DNA from: Paenibacillus sinensis
GTDB taxonomy: Bacteria > Bacillota > Bacilli > Paenibacillales > Paenibacillaceae
Direction of reading: 5' to 3'
DNA length: 64,000 bases
NCBI RefSeq assembly: GCF_019904155.1
Contig: NZ_JAHCMB010000048.1
Location: forward strand, 1 to 64,000
The translations under genes were made by a program, and so were the position numbers. Under the pieces are notes generated by a model. It was not told the origin of the DNA and searched no databases. It saw only the letters and a program-made list of their open reading frames with translations. Positions within the stretch are counted from its first letter, which is position 1, and each line of letters opens with the position of its first letter. This document shows, one piece after another, positions 41,437-51,055 of this stretch.

Positions 41437-42357
41437 TTGGATATTCGGCAGCTGCAGTATTTCGTGGAAGCGGCCCGGCTTGGAAGCTTCTCCAAAGCGG
41501 CCAAATCGCTGTATATCACCCAGCCTACCGTCAGCAAAATGATTCGGCAGATCGAAGAGGAGCTTGGGGCCGATTTGTTTTACCGTGAAGGAAAAAGCAT
41601 CAAGCTGACCGATGCCGGCGAGATTTTGCTGGCGAAGGCCCAGAATATCGTCGAGTCCTTTCACAGCCTGTCCTCGGAGCTGGACAGCTTGCGCAATCTG
41701 AAGAAAGGGCATATCCGGATCGGCCTGCCGCCTATGGTAGGCGCGAACTTCTTCCCGGCGGTTATCGGCCAGTTCCACAGGAAGTACCCGAAGGTGACCA
41801 TCCGCCTGTATGAGGATGGCGCGAAGAAGGTGGAGAACGATGTAGAGAACGGGATTCTTGACATTGGCATGTCCGTGCTTCCCGTGGATGAAACGAAGTT
41901 CCACGTCTTCACCTTCGCTGAGGAGCGGCTGGAACTGCTGGTCCCGGCTGGCCACCGGCTGGTAGGGAGGAAGGCTGTGAGCCTTGCGGAGCTGAAGGAG
42001 GAGGAGTTCGTCCTGTTCCAGGAGGATTTCGCGCTTCACGACAGGGTGATCGACGCCTGCGTGAGGGCGGGCTTTCAGCCCCGGGTTGTCTATGAGAGCA
42101 CGCAGTGGGATTTGATCGCCCAGATGGTGGCGGCGGGACTTGGCATCGCTCTGCTGCCGCAGACGATCTGCCGGGACATGGACCGTTCCCGCATCTCGAT
42201 TCTGGCCATGACCGACCCGGTCATTCCCTGGCAGCTTGGCATGATTTGGCGAAAAGGCCGGTATTTATCGTTCGCCGCCCGTGAGTGGATTGACTTTGCC
42301 CAAGGTCTTCTCAAGGACAAAGGGGATTCGGGGAAAAAAGTTGATTCATCGACATAA
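41437..42357 (+). CDS. LysR-family regulator (CidR/YwbI-like)
   Basis: A 306-residue protein starting at TTG (GGAGGCG upstream). The helix-turn-helix is MDIRQLQYFVEAARLGSFSK, AAKSLYITQPTVSKMIRQIE; the effector domain begins near KGHIRIGLPPMVGANFFP. Divergent placement from cidAB-like genes marks it as their likely activator. An AT-rich imperfect palindrome (41,385-41,400, AATATATCGAATATT-like) in the intergenic region is a candidate operator. Confidence 0.92.
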   Translation: MDIRQLQYFVEAARLGSFSKAAKSLYITQPTVSKMIRQIEEELGADLFYREGKSIKLTDAGEILLAKAQNIVESFHSLSSELDSLRNLKKGHIRIGLPPMVGANFFPAVIGQFHRKYPKVTIRLYEDGAKKVENDVENGILDIGMSVLPVDETKFHVFTFAEERLELLVPAGHRLVGRKAVSLAELKEEEFVLFQEDFALHDRVIDACVRAGFQPRVVYESTQWDLIAQMVAAGLGIALLPQTICRDMDRSRISILAMTDPVIPWQLGMIWRKGRYLSFAAREWIDFAQGLLKDKGDSGKKVDSST

Positions 42358-42437
42358 TTTTCTTTTTCTGCAAATTATCTTTTTGTGTTCTATGCGTTAT
42401 AATAGGGGAAGCAGGCTATAGAGAGAAGGTGACTAAG

Positions 42438-42704
42438 GTGCTTCAGAATCCTATTTATCGTAACGAATATATCTATGAATCCCGCGATGAGGAATTGCTG
42501 GTGACCATTGAGAGTCTCCGGGGAGAACTGCTTGAGGTCGCTCGCGAACGGAGTCTAAGCGATCGTGCCGTAGTTGAATTAAGTGAGCGCCTGGACCGCT
42601 ATATTCTGCTTGCCCAGCACAAAATGATGGAGAACTTGCGAAGCCGCCAGAGCGGCGGGCTGTACGAAGGCGAGGCCGCCTCTTCCCGAAGAAGAATGAA
42701 CTAA
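42438..42704 (+). CDS. Spo0E-family aspartyl-phosphate phosphatase
   Basis: An 88-residue protein with the Spo0E hairpin: LLVTIESLRGELLEVARERS then LSDRAVVELSERLDRYILLA, containing the SxxxD catalytic motif. Such proteins dephosphorylate Spo0A-P and delay sporulation. It is a strong sign of an endospore former. I start it at the GTG at 42,438 (AGAAGG eight bases upstream); a GTG at 42,429 is too near the SD. TATAAT lies at 42,398-42,403. Confidence 0.88.
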   Translation: MLQNPIYRNEYIYESRDEELLVTIESLRGELLEVARERSLSDRAVVELSERLDRYILLAQHKMMENLRSRQSGGLYEGEAASSRRRMN

Positions 42705-42971
42705 TTCCATAATCCCACTTATAATCACAGACCCTTTCGCCGTTGCCGGCAGATGGGTCTTTTTTGTGCGCGTACATCTTAAAAAGATTGTAACAATGAG
42801 AGCGGTTTCGAAAATTGACAGAGGAATTCCGGAGAAATATAATTAGGTAGCCTAAATAGTATATTGTTTAATTATTTGGGTTCCGAAATAATAGGCATGC
42901 TAATGAAATGGAAGGGATGAACAAAGGAAAATGGAGGGAGTACTATTGGGGTAAAGGACGAGAACAACCGG

Positions 42972-43451
42972 ATGACGGGGCATAAGCTTTTTGCCGCTCT
43001 GCATCAGTTTCATAAAGCGGATTGGAAGCAGAGGGTGGATGGCAATAAGCCAAGCGAAATGACGCTGATGATTTCCCTGGCTCATCATGTCGATCACAAC
43101 GAGAACGCCCAGGGGCTCAAGGTATCCGAGCTCAGCCGTTTTCTGGGTCTCACGCCTCCTACAGTAACCCAATTGATCAACAGTCTCGAAGCCAAAGGAA
43201 TGGTACGGCGCGAACCGGATCCGTCGGACCGGCGGGTCGTACGCGTAGCCCTGACCGAACAGGGTATCATGGTTACAAACAAAGCCAGAGAGCATAGAGA
43301 TTATATGCTGGGCCGGCTTGTGGAATTCCTGGGAGAGGAAGACAGCGACCGGCTGGCCGATCTGCTGATAAAGGTTCAACAATTTATCAGTCAGAATCCG
43401 CCTCCGCGGATTGAAGACTTACCGATGAACGGAGATGACGAAGATGATTAA
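42972..43451 (+). CDS. MarR-family regulator 2 (exporter operon)
   Basis: A 159-residue MarR protein: LKVSELSRFLGLTPPTVTQL, INSLEAKGMVRREPDPSDRR, VVRVALTEQGIMV. It overlaps the start of the ABC exporter gene and probably represses the operon. The start is uncertain: ATG 42,972 has only a distant AAAGGA, while an in-frame ATT at 42,945 sits right after GGAGGG and would add nine residues. TATAAT-like sequences precede. Confidence 0.88.
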   Translation: MTGHKLFAALHQFHKADWKQRVDGNKPSEMTLMISLAHHVDHNENAQGLKVSELSRFLGLTPPTVTQLINSLEAKGMVRREPDPSDRRVVRVALTEQGIMVTNKAREHRDYMLGRLVEFLGEEDSDRLADLLIKVQQFISQNPPPRIEDLPMNGDDEDD

Positions 43452-45216
43452 ACTATTCAGACAGTTAAAGCCATACTGGCTGCCGATTACCGCGATTCTC
43501 CTGCTGGTGTTCCTCCAGTCGATGGGCGATTTGTACCTGCCTACATTGATGTCGGACATCGTGGACAAGGGCATTGTTCAAGGGGACCGGTCATATATTT
43601 GGCAAATTGGCGGATTCATGCTGCTCGTTGCGGGCGGAGGCGCGCTCTGCTCGATTATCGCGAGCTTTTTGTCGGCACGGGTGTCCGTAGGATTCGGACA
43701 GCGAATCCGGTCTCGCGTGTTCAACCATGTGGAGAATTTTACACTGACCGAGTTCGACAAGCTCGGAACCGCCTCCCTGATTACCCGGACGACGAACGAT
43801 ATTACGCAGGTTCAGACCGTACTGACGATGATGCTGCGGATGATGGTCGGCGCTCCGATGATGATGATCGGCGGGCTGATTATGGCGGTGTCCGAGGATG
43901 CGAAGCTGTCCCTTATTTTTGTAGTGGTGGTCCCGGTGCTCGTGCTGGCCATCGCTTCCGTAGGCATGAGGGGGCTGCCGCTGTTCAAGGCTATTCAGGT
44001 CAAGCTGGATAAACTCAACCTTGTGCTCCGCGAGCATCTGGTTGGCATCCGCGTCATTCGCTCCTTCAACCGCACGGAGCATGAGAACAGACGCTTTACT
44101 ACGGCTAACCGCGATCTGACGGATACCGCAATCAAGGTTAACAAGATCATGGCGCTGCTGATGCCGATGATGATGTTCGTCATGAACTTCTCCATGATCG
44201 CCATCCTGTATTTCGGCGGCATCCGCATTGGCGATGGGAACCTGCAGGTCGGCTCGCTGATGGCGTTCATTCAATACGCGATGCAGATCATGTTCTCGCT
44301 CGTTATGGTCTCCATGATGTTCGTATTGATTCCGCGGGCATCCGCGTCAGCGATCCGGATCAATGAAGTGCTCGATATGGTTCCGGAAATTACCGATCCC
44401 GAGGTTAAAGTGTCGGGGCTGAACGAATCGGAGACAGACCTCGCCAAGGCAGTGGTATCCGAGCAGCCGCTTCGGGGCTATGTGGAATTCAAGGAAGTCT
44501 CCTTCTCCTATCCGGGAGCGGAGCAGCCGGCGATTTCGGGCATCACATTCAGCGCGCGTCCCGGCGAGGTTACGGCCATTATCGGCGGCACGGGCTCCGG
44601 CAAATCGACGCTGCTCAGCCTTATTCCCCGATTCTACGACGTCGTAGAGGGCCAGGTGCTGGTGGACGGTGTGGATGTCCGTGAAATGACGCAGGAGGAG
44701 CTTCGGGCGAAAATCGGCTATGTGCCGCAGAAGGCCGTCCTGTTCACGGGCACCGTTACCGAAAATATTAAGTACGGCAAGGACGACGCAACCGACGAGG
44801 AAGTCCGTCATGCAGCCGAGGTAGCACAGGCGCTGGATTTCGTCTCCAAGATGAAGGACGGCTTCGATTCGGAGATTGCCCAGGGCGGAAACAACGTGTC
44901 CGGCGGGCAGAAGCAGCGCCTGTCAATCGCTCGGGCTCTTGTACGGAAGCCGGAAATCTATCTGTTCGACGACAGCTTCTCGGCGCTTGACTTCAAGACC
45001 GATGCGAAGCTGCGCGCCGCTCTGAAGGGAGAGACGACCGAGTCGACAGTTCTGATCGTCGCCCAGCGGGTCAGCACCGTCATGGACGCCGACCGGATCA
45101 TCGTGTTGGATGAAGGCCGGATCTCCGGAATCGGCAATCACCGCGAATTGCTTGCAAATAGCGAGGTATACCGCGAGATCGTATCCTCGCAGCTGTCAGA
45201 GGAGGAGATCGCATGA
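43444..45216 (+). CDS. ABC exporter half 1 (degenerate ATP site)
   Basis: A 590-residue type I exporter: six membrane helices and an ATPase with Walker A GGTGSGKSTLLSLI, signature NVSGGQKQRLSIARAL and Walker B IYLFDDSFSALD. The catalytic Glu after Walker B is Asp here, the mark of the degenerate site in heterodimeric exporters such as BmrCD. The ATG at 43,444 has GGAG nine bases upstream and overlaps the MarR stop. The next gene, overlapping by four bases, encodes the partner. Confidence 0.93.
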   Translation: MIKLFRQLKPYWLPITAILLLVFLQSMGDLYLPTLMSDIVDKGIVQGDRSYIWQIGGFMLLVAGGGALCSIIASFLSARVSVGFGQRIRSRVFNHVENFTLTEFDKLGTASLITRTTNDITQVQTVLTMMLRMMVGAPMMMIGGLIMAVSEDAKLSLIFVVVVPVLVLAIASVGMRGLPLFKAIQVKLDKLNLVLREHLVGIRVIRSFNRTEHENRRFTTANRDLTDTAIKVNKIMALLMPMMMFVMNFSMIAILYFGGIRIGDGNLQVGSLMAFIQYAMQIMFSLVMVSMMFVLIPRASASAIRINEVLDMVPEITDPEVKVSGLNESETDLAKAVVSEQPLRGYVEFKEVSFSYPGAEQPAISGITFSARPGEVTAIIGGTGSGKSTLLSLIPRFYDVVEGQVLVDGVDVREMTQEELRAKIGYVPQKAVLFTGTVTENIKYGKDDATDEEVRHAAEVAQALDFVSKMKDGFDSEIAQGGNNVSGGQKQRLSIARALVRKPEIYLFDDSFSALDFKTDAKLRAALKGETTESTVLIVAQRVSTVMDADRIIVLDEGRISGIGNHRELLANSEVYREIVSSQLSEEEIA

Positions 45217-47108
45217 GCGAGAAGAACCAGGAATTCAAACGCCCCCAGCAGCCGCCGCGCAGAGGTTTCGGACCTGGAGGGGGAGGCCCTCCCGGCATGA
45301 GCATGCCGGCTGAGAAGGCCAAGGATTTCAAAGGAACGCTGCGCCGGCTGACCCGCTACCTGCGTCCGAAGCAGATTCAGCTGCTGATCGTGCTGGCTAC
45401 CGCCATTCTCAGTACGGTGTTCAGCATTTTCAGCCCGAAGGTCATGGGCAAGGCGACAACGAAGCTGTTCGAAGGCGCCATCGCCATGATGAAGGGTGTC
45501 CCGGGAGCCTCCATCGATTGGAGCTATATCAACGAGATTCTGCTGATTCTGGGAGGCCTGTATCTGTTCAGCGCCCTGTTCAGCTATATTCAGCAGTATG
45601 TGATGGCCAGCGTGGCCCAGAGCGTCGTATACACGATGCGCGAGGAAATCAACGGTAAGCTGGAACGGCTGCCGCTTAAATATTTTGACTCCCGGACCCA
45701 TGGTGAAATTCTCAGCCGTGCGACCAATGACGTGGACAATATCAGCACCACGCTGCAGCAGAGCTTGACCCAGCTGATCACCTCCATCGTCACGATCATC
45801 GGCGTGGTTATCATGATGCTGACGATCAGCCCATGGCTTACACTGATTACCATCATTACGCTTCCGCTTAGCTTTGTGGTTATTATGGCCATTACGAAGC
45901 GGTCGCAATCGTATTTCGTCGGCCAGCAGAAATCGCTGGGCCAGCTTAACGGCCATGTCGAGGAAATGTATACGGGCCACCGGATCGTCAAGGCGTTCGG
46001 CCAGGAGCGCAAATCGCTTCAAGAGTTTGACCGGATTAACGCCGAGCTGTATGATTCCGGCTGGCGCGCGCAGTTCATGTCCGGCATTATCATGCCGCTC
46101 ATGATGTTTATCGGCAACCTGGGCTATGTATTGGTCTGCGTGGTCGGCGGCATATTCGTCACCAAGAAAATGATCGACGTCGGCGATATTCAAGCCTTTA
46201 TCCAGTATTCCCGTCAATTCACGATGCCGATCACCCAAACGGCCAATATCGCCAACATCATTCAGTCGACGATCGCTTCCGCAGAGCGGGTATTCGAACT
46301 GCTCGACGAGGAAGAGGAGGTGGCGGAAACGGCAGTTTCATTAGCAGCCTCCGAAGACAAGGGCGCCGTGGAATTCCGCCACGTGAAGTTCGGATATAAA
46401 GAGGACGCGCCTCTGATCCAGGATATGAACATTCAGGTCAGCCCCGGACAGACGATTGCGATTGTCGGACCGACCGGCGCAGGCAAGACGACGCTGATCA
46501 ACCTTCTGATGCGCTTCTACGAGCTGAACGGCGGACAGATTCTGATCGACGGTGTCGATATCACCGACATGAAGCGGAGCGATCTTCGCCGCCGCTTCGG
46601 CATGGTGCTTCAGGATACGTGGCTCTTTAACGGCACGATTCGCGACAACATCGCCTACGGACGCGAGGGCTCTTCGGAAGCTGATGTCATCCGGGCCGCC
46701 AAGGCTGCGCATGCGGATCATTTCATCCGCACGCTGCCGCTAGGGTACGATACAATTCTGAATGAAGAAGCCTCCAATATTTCGCAGGGCCAGAAGCAGC
46801 TGCTGACGATTGCCCGGGCGATTCTGGCCGATCCGTCGATCCTGATTCTGGACGAAGCGACCAGCAGCGTCGATACGCGGACAGAGGTTCAGATCCAGAA
46901 GGCGATGAACACCCTGATGCAGGGACGGACCAGCTTCGTCATCGCCCACCGTCTGTCCACAATCCGCGACGCCAACCTGATTCTGGTGATGAACCACGGA
47001 ACGGTGATCGAGCAGGGTACGCATGAGGAGCTTCTCGCACAAGGCGGCTTCTACGCCGATCTGTACAACAGCCAGTTCTCCGAAGGCGATCTGCCCGATG
47101 CAGGTTAA
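45213..47108 (+). CDS. ABC exporter half 2 (canonical ATP site)
   Basis: A 631-residue type I exporter with a Pro/Gly-rich N-terminal tail, six membrane helices (including LIVLATAILSTVFSIFSP) and an ATPase with Walker A GPTGAGKTTLINLL, signature NISQGQKQLLTIARAI and Walker B ILILDEATSSVD with a normal Glu. With the preceding gene it should form a heterodimeric drug or lipid exporter. The MarR upstream probably senses its substrate. Confidence 0.93.
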   Translation: MSEKNQEFKRPQQPPRRGFGPGGGGPPGMSMPAEKAKDFKGTLRRLTRYLRPKQIQLLIVLATAILSTVFSIFSPKVMGKATTKLFEGAIAMMKGVPGASIDWSYINEILLILGGLYLFSALFSYIQQYVMASVAQSVVYTMREEINGKLERLPLKYFDSRTHGEILSRATNDVDNISTTLQQSLTQLITSIVTIIGVVIMMLTISPWLTLITIITLPLSFVVIMAITKRSQSYFVGQQKSLGQLNGHVEEMYTGHRIVKAFGQERKSLQEFDRINAELYDSGWRAQFMSGIIMPLMMFIGNLGYVLVCVVGGIFVTKKMIDVGDIQAFIQYSRQFTMPITQTANIANIIQSTIASAERVFELLDEEEEVAETAVSLAASEDKGAVEFRHVKFGYKEDAPLIQDMNIQVSPGQTIAIVGPTGAGKTTLINLLMRFYELNGGQILIDGVDITDMKRSDLRRRFGMVLQDTWLFNGTIRDNIAYGREGSSEADVIRAAKAAHADHFIRTLPLGYDTILNEEASNISQGQKQLLTIARAILADPSILILDEATSSVDTRTEVQIQKAMNTLMQGRTSFVIAHRLSTIRDANLILVMNHGTVIEQGTHEELLAQGGFYADLYNSQFSEGDLPDAG

Positions 47109-47359
47109 CCGGCGATTATAAGATGAGCTTAGGGTGCGTAAGACTCGCCCTAGCTCTATACACAGGTTATTGAAATGAGCGCCTCTTCTGTGGCGGCCCT
47201 TTGGCGGGCTGTCCGGGAGAGGCGTTGTTGATTTGAAAGAACCTTCATACTTGGAAAAACGGTTTGCTCTTGAATGGCAGAGCGGATATGATTAGGAGGA
47301 GAAAAATGACCCGAGGTTCATTTTAGCGATGCCATTACGTTCAGAAGGGGAGGAAATCA

Positions 47360-49576
47360 ATGAAAGGCTATGGACAATGGCTGTCCGGACGTACCGGAAA
47401 ATGGGTAATGCTATTGGTCTGGATCATCATCGTCGGCGTGCTGAACGCGGTATGGCCGGCGGTCAATTCGCAGGTGGACAACAATGCCGCCAACCTGCCG
47501 GACAGCGCGGCCTCCGTGCAAGCGGCAGCCGTGGCCGAGCGGGAATTTCCGTCGGACGATGGTGTGCCCGCCTTGCTGGTATGGCACCGGGAGGGCGGCA
47601 TGAAGGACGAAGACCTGGCCCATATCGGGGCGCTGTACAGCACGCTGACGAAGCAGCCGCCTGCCTATGTCGTGACGGTTCCGCCGCTCGGCCAGCTGCC
47701 TCCGCAGGCGCTGAAGGCGGAGCTCTCGCAGGATGGGAGCACGCTGGTTACGCCGCTCGTGTATGACCGGAGCGCGGACAGCGACAAGCTGGGGGACAGC
47801 GTAACCGGGTTAAAGGAAACGATCCGGAAAGAGACCGGAACCGACGTCACCTCGGCGAAGCTGGAGAGTGGGGAGCTGACGCTCCGCGTGTCCGGACCGG
47901 TCGGCATCTCCATTGACGCCACCGGCCTGTTCAAGGATGCCGATGTCTCGCTATTGATTGCGACAGTCGTGCTTGTGCTAATCTTCCTGCTTCTGATCTA
48001 TCGTTCACCGCTGCTGGCGCTTATTCCGCTTGTCGCCGTAGGCTTCGCTTACGGCGTGACCGGTCCGCTGCTCGGCAAGCTGGCGCAGGAGGGTGTGATC
48101 ACGATTGATTCGCAGGCGGTATCCATCATGACCGTGCTGCTGTTCGGGGCAGGAACGGATTACTGCCTGTTCCTGATCTCCCGGTTCCGCCAGCTTCTGC
48201 ATGAAGAACGGAGTGTGGGCCGTGCGCTGACCCGTTCGCTCGGAAGCTCCTCCGGCGCGATCGCGATGAGCGGCTTCACGGTGGTGCTAGCACTGCTAGC
48301 GCTCCTGCTTGCGAAGTATGGAGCTTATCACCGATTCGCGATTCCGTTCAGCTTATCCATCTTTGTTATGGGCCTGGCGAGCCTGACGCTCGTTCCGGCG
48401 CTGCTGGCGATCTTCGGCCGAGCCTCCTTCTTTCCCTTCATTCCGCGCACCGGCGATATGGAGAAGGAACGGGCAGCGGCCAAGGGCAAGCCGGTTCCCT
48501 CGCAGAAGCCCTCGCGCAAAGGAAAGATCGGCCGGCTTGTCGTGACCCGTCCGTGGACCGTGGTTATCAGCTCTGTGCTCGTGCTCGGTATTCTGGCTTC
48601 GTTCTCTGGCGGCATCAGTTTCACTTATGACCTGCTGTCCTCTTTCCCGAAGGACATGGAATCCAGAGAAGGCTTCGACCTGATCGGCAGCCAATTCTCA
48701 CCCGGCGAGCTTGCGCCGGTCACTCTGATGGTCGACACGCAGGGTAAAGTGGCGCCAGAGGATTTGAAATCGGTGCTGTCATCGCTGTCCTATGTTGAAT
48801 CGGTAGCCGATCCGAAATCGGGCGCGAAGAACGGGAATATCAAGTCTTTTGAGATTCTGTTCAAGGCCAATCCCTACTCACAGGAAGCCATGGACCATAT
48901 TCCTGCGCTGCGGGCGACGGTGGAGCAGGCGCTCGGCGAATCGGAACTGGCGAACCCCGAGGCAAGCGTCTGGATCGGCGGTCAGACTGCGACACAGTAC
49001 GATAACCGTGAAGTCGGCAATCGGGATCAGGATTTGATCATTCCGGTCGTCATCGGTCTGATTGCGCTGCTTCTGCTCCTGTATTTACGCTCGCTCACGG
49101 CGATGCTATATCTTGTGGGCACTGTTATTCTGTCCTTCTTCTCCGCACTGGGACTGGGCTGGCTGATTCTTCATTATCTGCTCGGAGCCGATGCCATCCA
49201 GGGAGCCATCCCGTTGTATTCGTTCGTCTTCCTGGTAGCGCTCGGCGAGGATTACAACATCTTCATGATCTCGAACATTTGGAAAAAGAGCCGGAACATG
49301 CCGCTGAAGCAGGCCATCGCCGAAGGCGTCAGCGAGACCGGCTCAGTGATCACCTCGGCCGGCCTGATCCTGGCCGGAACCTTCGCCGTGCTGGCGACGC
49401 TGCCGATCCAGGTGCTGGTGCAGTTCGGCGTCATCACCGCGCTCGGCGTCCTGCTGGACACCTTCGCGGTGCGGCCGTTCCTCGTGCCCGCGATCACGAC
49501 GCTGTTCGGGAAGCGGGCCTTCTGGCCGGGACGCCCGAAGGCCGTCCCGGAGGCCGGGGCGGAGAGCGCGGACTGA
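47360..49576 (+). CDS. MMPL-family transporter
   Basis: A 738-residue RND-like protein: N-terminal helix, extracellular domain, five helices, internal repeat of the same. Typical segments are LLIYRSPLLALIPLVAVGFA, VLLFGAGTDYCLFLISRFRQ and, in the second half, FVFLVALGEDYNIFMISNIW. MMPL proteins export lipids or drugs with proton motive force. GGGGAGG precedes the ATG. The 251-base gap after the ABC operon suggests its own promoter. It ends at a convergent hairpin cluster. Confidence 0.92.
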   Translation: MKGYGQWLSGRTGKWVMLLVWIIIVGVLNAVWPAVNSQVDNNAANLPDSAASVQAAAVAEREFPSDDGVPALLVWHREGGMKDEDLAHIGALYSTLTKQPPAYVVTVPPLGQLPPQALKAELSQDGSTLVTPLVYDRSADSDKLGDSVTGLKETIRKETGTDVTSAKLESGELTLRVSGPVGISIDATGLFKDADVSLLIATVVLVLIFLLLIYRSPLLALIPLVAVGFAYGVTGPLLGKLAQEGVITIDSQAVSIMTVLLFGAGTDYCLFLISRFRQLLHEERSVGRALTRSLGSSSGAIAMSGFTVVLALLALLLAKYGAYHRFAIPFSLSIFVMGLASLTLVPALLAIFGRASFFPFIPRTGDMEKERAAAKGKPVPSQKPSRKGKIGRLVVTRPWTVVISSVLVLGILASFSGGISFTYDLLSSFPKDMESREGFDLIGSQFSPGELAPVTLMVDTQGKVAPEDLKSVLSSLSYVESVADPKSGAKNGNIKSFEILFKANPYSQEAMDHIPALRATVEQALGESELANPEASVWIGGQTATQYDNREVGNRDQDLIIPVVIGLIALLLLLYLRSLTAMLYLVGTVILSFFSALGLGWLILHYLLGADAIQGAIPLYSFVFLVALGEDYNIFMISNIWKKSRNMPLKQAIAEGVSETGSVITSAGLILAGTFAVLATLPIQVLVQFGVITALGVLLDTFAVRPFLVPAITTLFGKRAFWPGRPKAVPEAGAESAD

Positions 49577-49601
49577 CGACCGCGCCTCGCCCGGCACAGA
49601 C

Positions 49602-49865
49602 AAGAACCCCAGGCTCCGCATGAATTGCGGGACCTGGGGTTCTTGGATTTCCGGCGGGCTGCGCGCGCCGCCGGATCTGCCGGCCCGGACGGAGCTGCCT
49701 GTCCGGGCTTGTGGCACGCGCGAGGCTCCTGCGCGTGTGGGGCGGCCGGGGCCTTGCGAGAAGCCCCGGCGGCGCGGGCCCGCCCATAGCCAAGCCGGCG
49801 CTGCAGCAGGCTTGGCTATTCACGCGGGTCCGCGCTTATGCCGGGGCTGCCATTGCCGCCCCGGC
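49602..49865. repeat. Cluster of seven consecutive inverted repeats between convergent genes
   Basis: Perfect stems: 49,602-49,644 (12 bp, AAGAACCCCAGG), 49,651-49,674 (CCGGCGG), 49,683-49,708 (GCCCGGAC), 49,715-49,737 (CACGCGC), 49,745-49,770 (GCCGGGGC), 49,786-49,819 (11 bp, ATAGCCAAGCC) and 49,840-49,865 (GCCGGGGC again). They fill the 298-base gap between the MMPL gene and the convergent haem-oxygenase gene. The first may be the MMPL terminator; the rest have no T runs. No reading frame in the gap looks real. Confidence 0.85.
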
Positions 49866-49874
49866 GCAGACCGC

Positions 49875-50186
49875 TTACTCGCCCGGAGCGATGCGGGCCA
49901 GCAGCTCGTACTTATCCAGCGAAGCGCCGAGAATGTCATCGTTCTTCCCGGCGCCGCGATGGGAGTGGCGGAACGCCTCGCTCGATGTCCAGCCCTTGAA
50001 CGCCTCTTCATCTTCCCAGACGGTGCAGATTTTCAATTCCTCCGCTCCATCCTTTGGAGCGCCGTGCCATACTTCCAGACGGACGAAGCCGGGCATTGCC
50101 TGTACCCCGCGACTTCCCGTGAAGCGCTCGGCCAATGCTGCTCCGGCGCCTTCCTTCACTTTGATCGTATTTGTGACTACAAGCAT
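49875..50186 (-). CDS. IsdG/IsdI-type haem-degrading monooxygenase
   Basis: A 103-residue ABM-fold protein: MLVVTNTIKVKEGAGAALAE, MPGFVRLEVWHG, TVWEDEEAFKGWTSSEAFRH. The residues Asn6, Trp66 and His76 fall at the positions of the IsdI catalytic triad, so it probably opens haem and releases iron, acting as a dimer in the cytoplasm. No haem uptake genes are adjacent; the SDR gene lies upstream on the same strand. Confidence 0.85.
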   Translation of the reverse strand: MLVVTNTIKVKEGAGAALAERFTGSRGVQAMPGFVRLEVWHGAPKDGAEELKICTVWEDEEAFKGWTSSEAFRHSHRGAGKNDDILGASLDKYELLARIAPGE

Positions 50187-50242
50187 GTGATCAGCTCCTC
50201 AAGGTGATGGGATTCCGGCGTCAGACGTTTGATGCTTGCGGA

Positions 50243-50962
50243 TTATTGTGGGTTGGTCGTCCAGATTCCGGCGGTCTTGACGAACACGCGGTCCGGCAGC
50301 TTAAGAGCGGCCAGCGCAAGCTCGGCGACATCCTCCGGCTGCATCATCCGGTCTTCGTCCCCGATCGGCAGTCCTGCGTTCTCGGCGAGCGGCGTGTTGA
50401 CCGTGCTCGGCGTGAGCGCGACGACCCGGATATTGGATTTGCGCACCTCCTGCGCCAGCGCTTCCGTGAAGCCCATCAGCGCGAACTTCGACGCGCAGTA
50501 AGCGGAGCCTGTGGCGAATCCGCGTTCCCCGGCGGTGGAGGATATATTGATGATATTGCCGCTCTTCTGCTCGATCATCGAAGGCAGCGCGGCGTGGGTG
50601 ACATAGTAGGTTCCGAACAGATTGATGTCGATATGCCGTTTCCATACCTCGGGGTCCATGTCTGCAACGGTGCCGAAGGTCGCCACGCCGGCATTGTTGA
50701 TCAGCACGTCAAACGTGCCGAGCTCGCTCTGAAGCGCGGCTACTGCGCGTTCTGCTTCTTCCCGGATCGAAATGTCGGCCACCGCTATGCTGACCTTCAC
50801 ATCATATCCCTCGACAATGGCAGCTTTCAGCGCCTCCAGGTCGGCAGCCGTCCGCGAGATCAATCCCAGATTGGCGCCCTCCTTGGCCAGCGCCAGTGCC
50901 AGAGCCTTGCCGATCCCTTTGCCGGCGCCGGTAATGACAGCCGTTCTTCCTCGAAGTTCCAT
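50243..50962 (-). CDS. Short-chain dehydrogenase (3-ketoacyl-ACP-reductase-like)
   Basis: A 239-residue SDR: GRTAVITGAGKGIGKALALA (TGxxxGIG), DVLINNAGVATFGTVADMDP, IINISSTAGERG, and the catalytic SAYCASKFALMGFTEALAQE (YxxxK). The substrate is unknown. It is 56 bases upstream of the IsdG-like gene on the same strand. GGAGAG precedes its ATG. Confidence 0.9.
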   Translation of the reverse strand: MELRGRTAVITGAGKGIGKALALALAKEGANLGLISRTAADLEALKAAIVEGYDVKVSIAVADISIREEAERAVAALQSELGTFDVLINNAGVATFGTVADMDPEVWKRHIDINLFGTYYVTHAALPSMIEQKSGNIINISSTAGERGFATGSAYCASKFALMGFTEALAQEVRKSNIRVVALTPSTVNTPLAENAGLPIGDEDRMMQPEDVAELALAALKLPDRVFVKTAGIWTTNPQ

Positions 50963-51055
50963 CGATTCAATCTCTCCTTCTTGAATGAATAGTAAGTTTA
51001 AGCTGGTTCTCCTTGTGTCATCCGCTTGATGTCCTCCGGAAGCCCGGGTGTAGGC

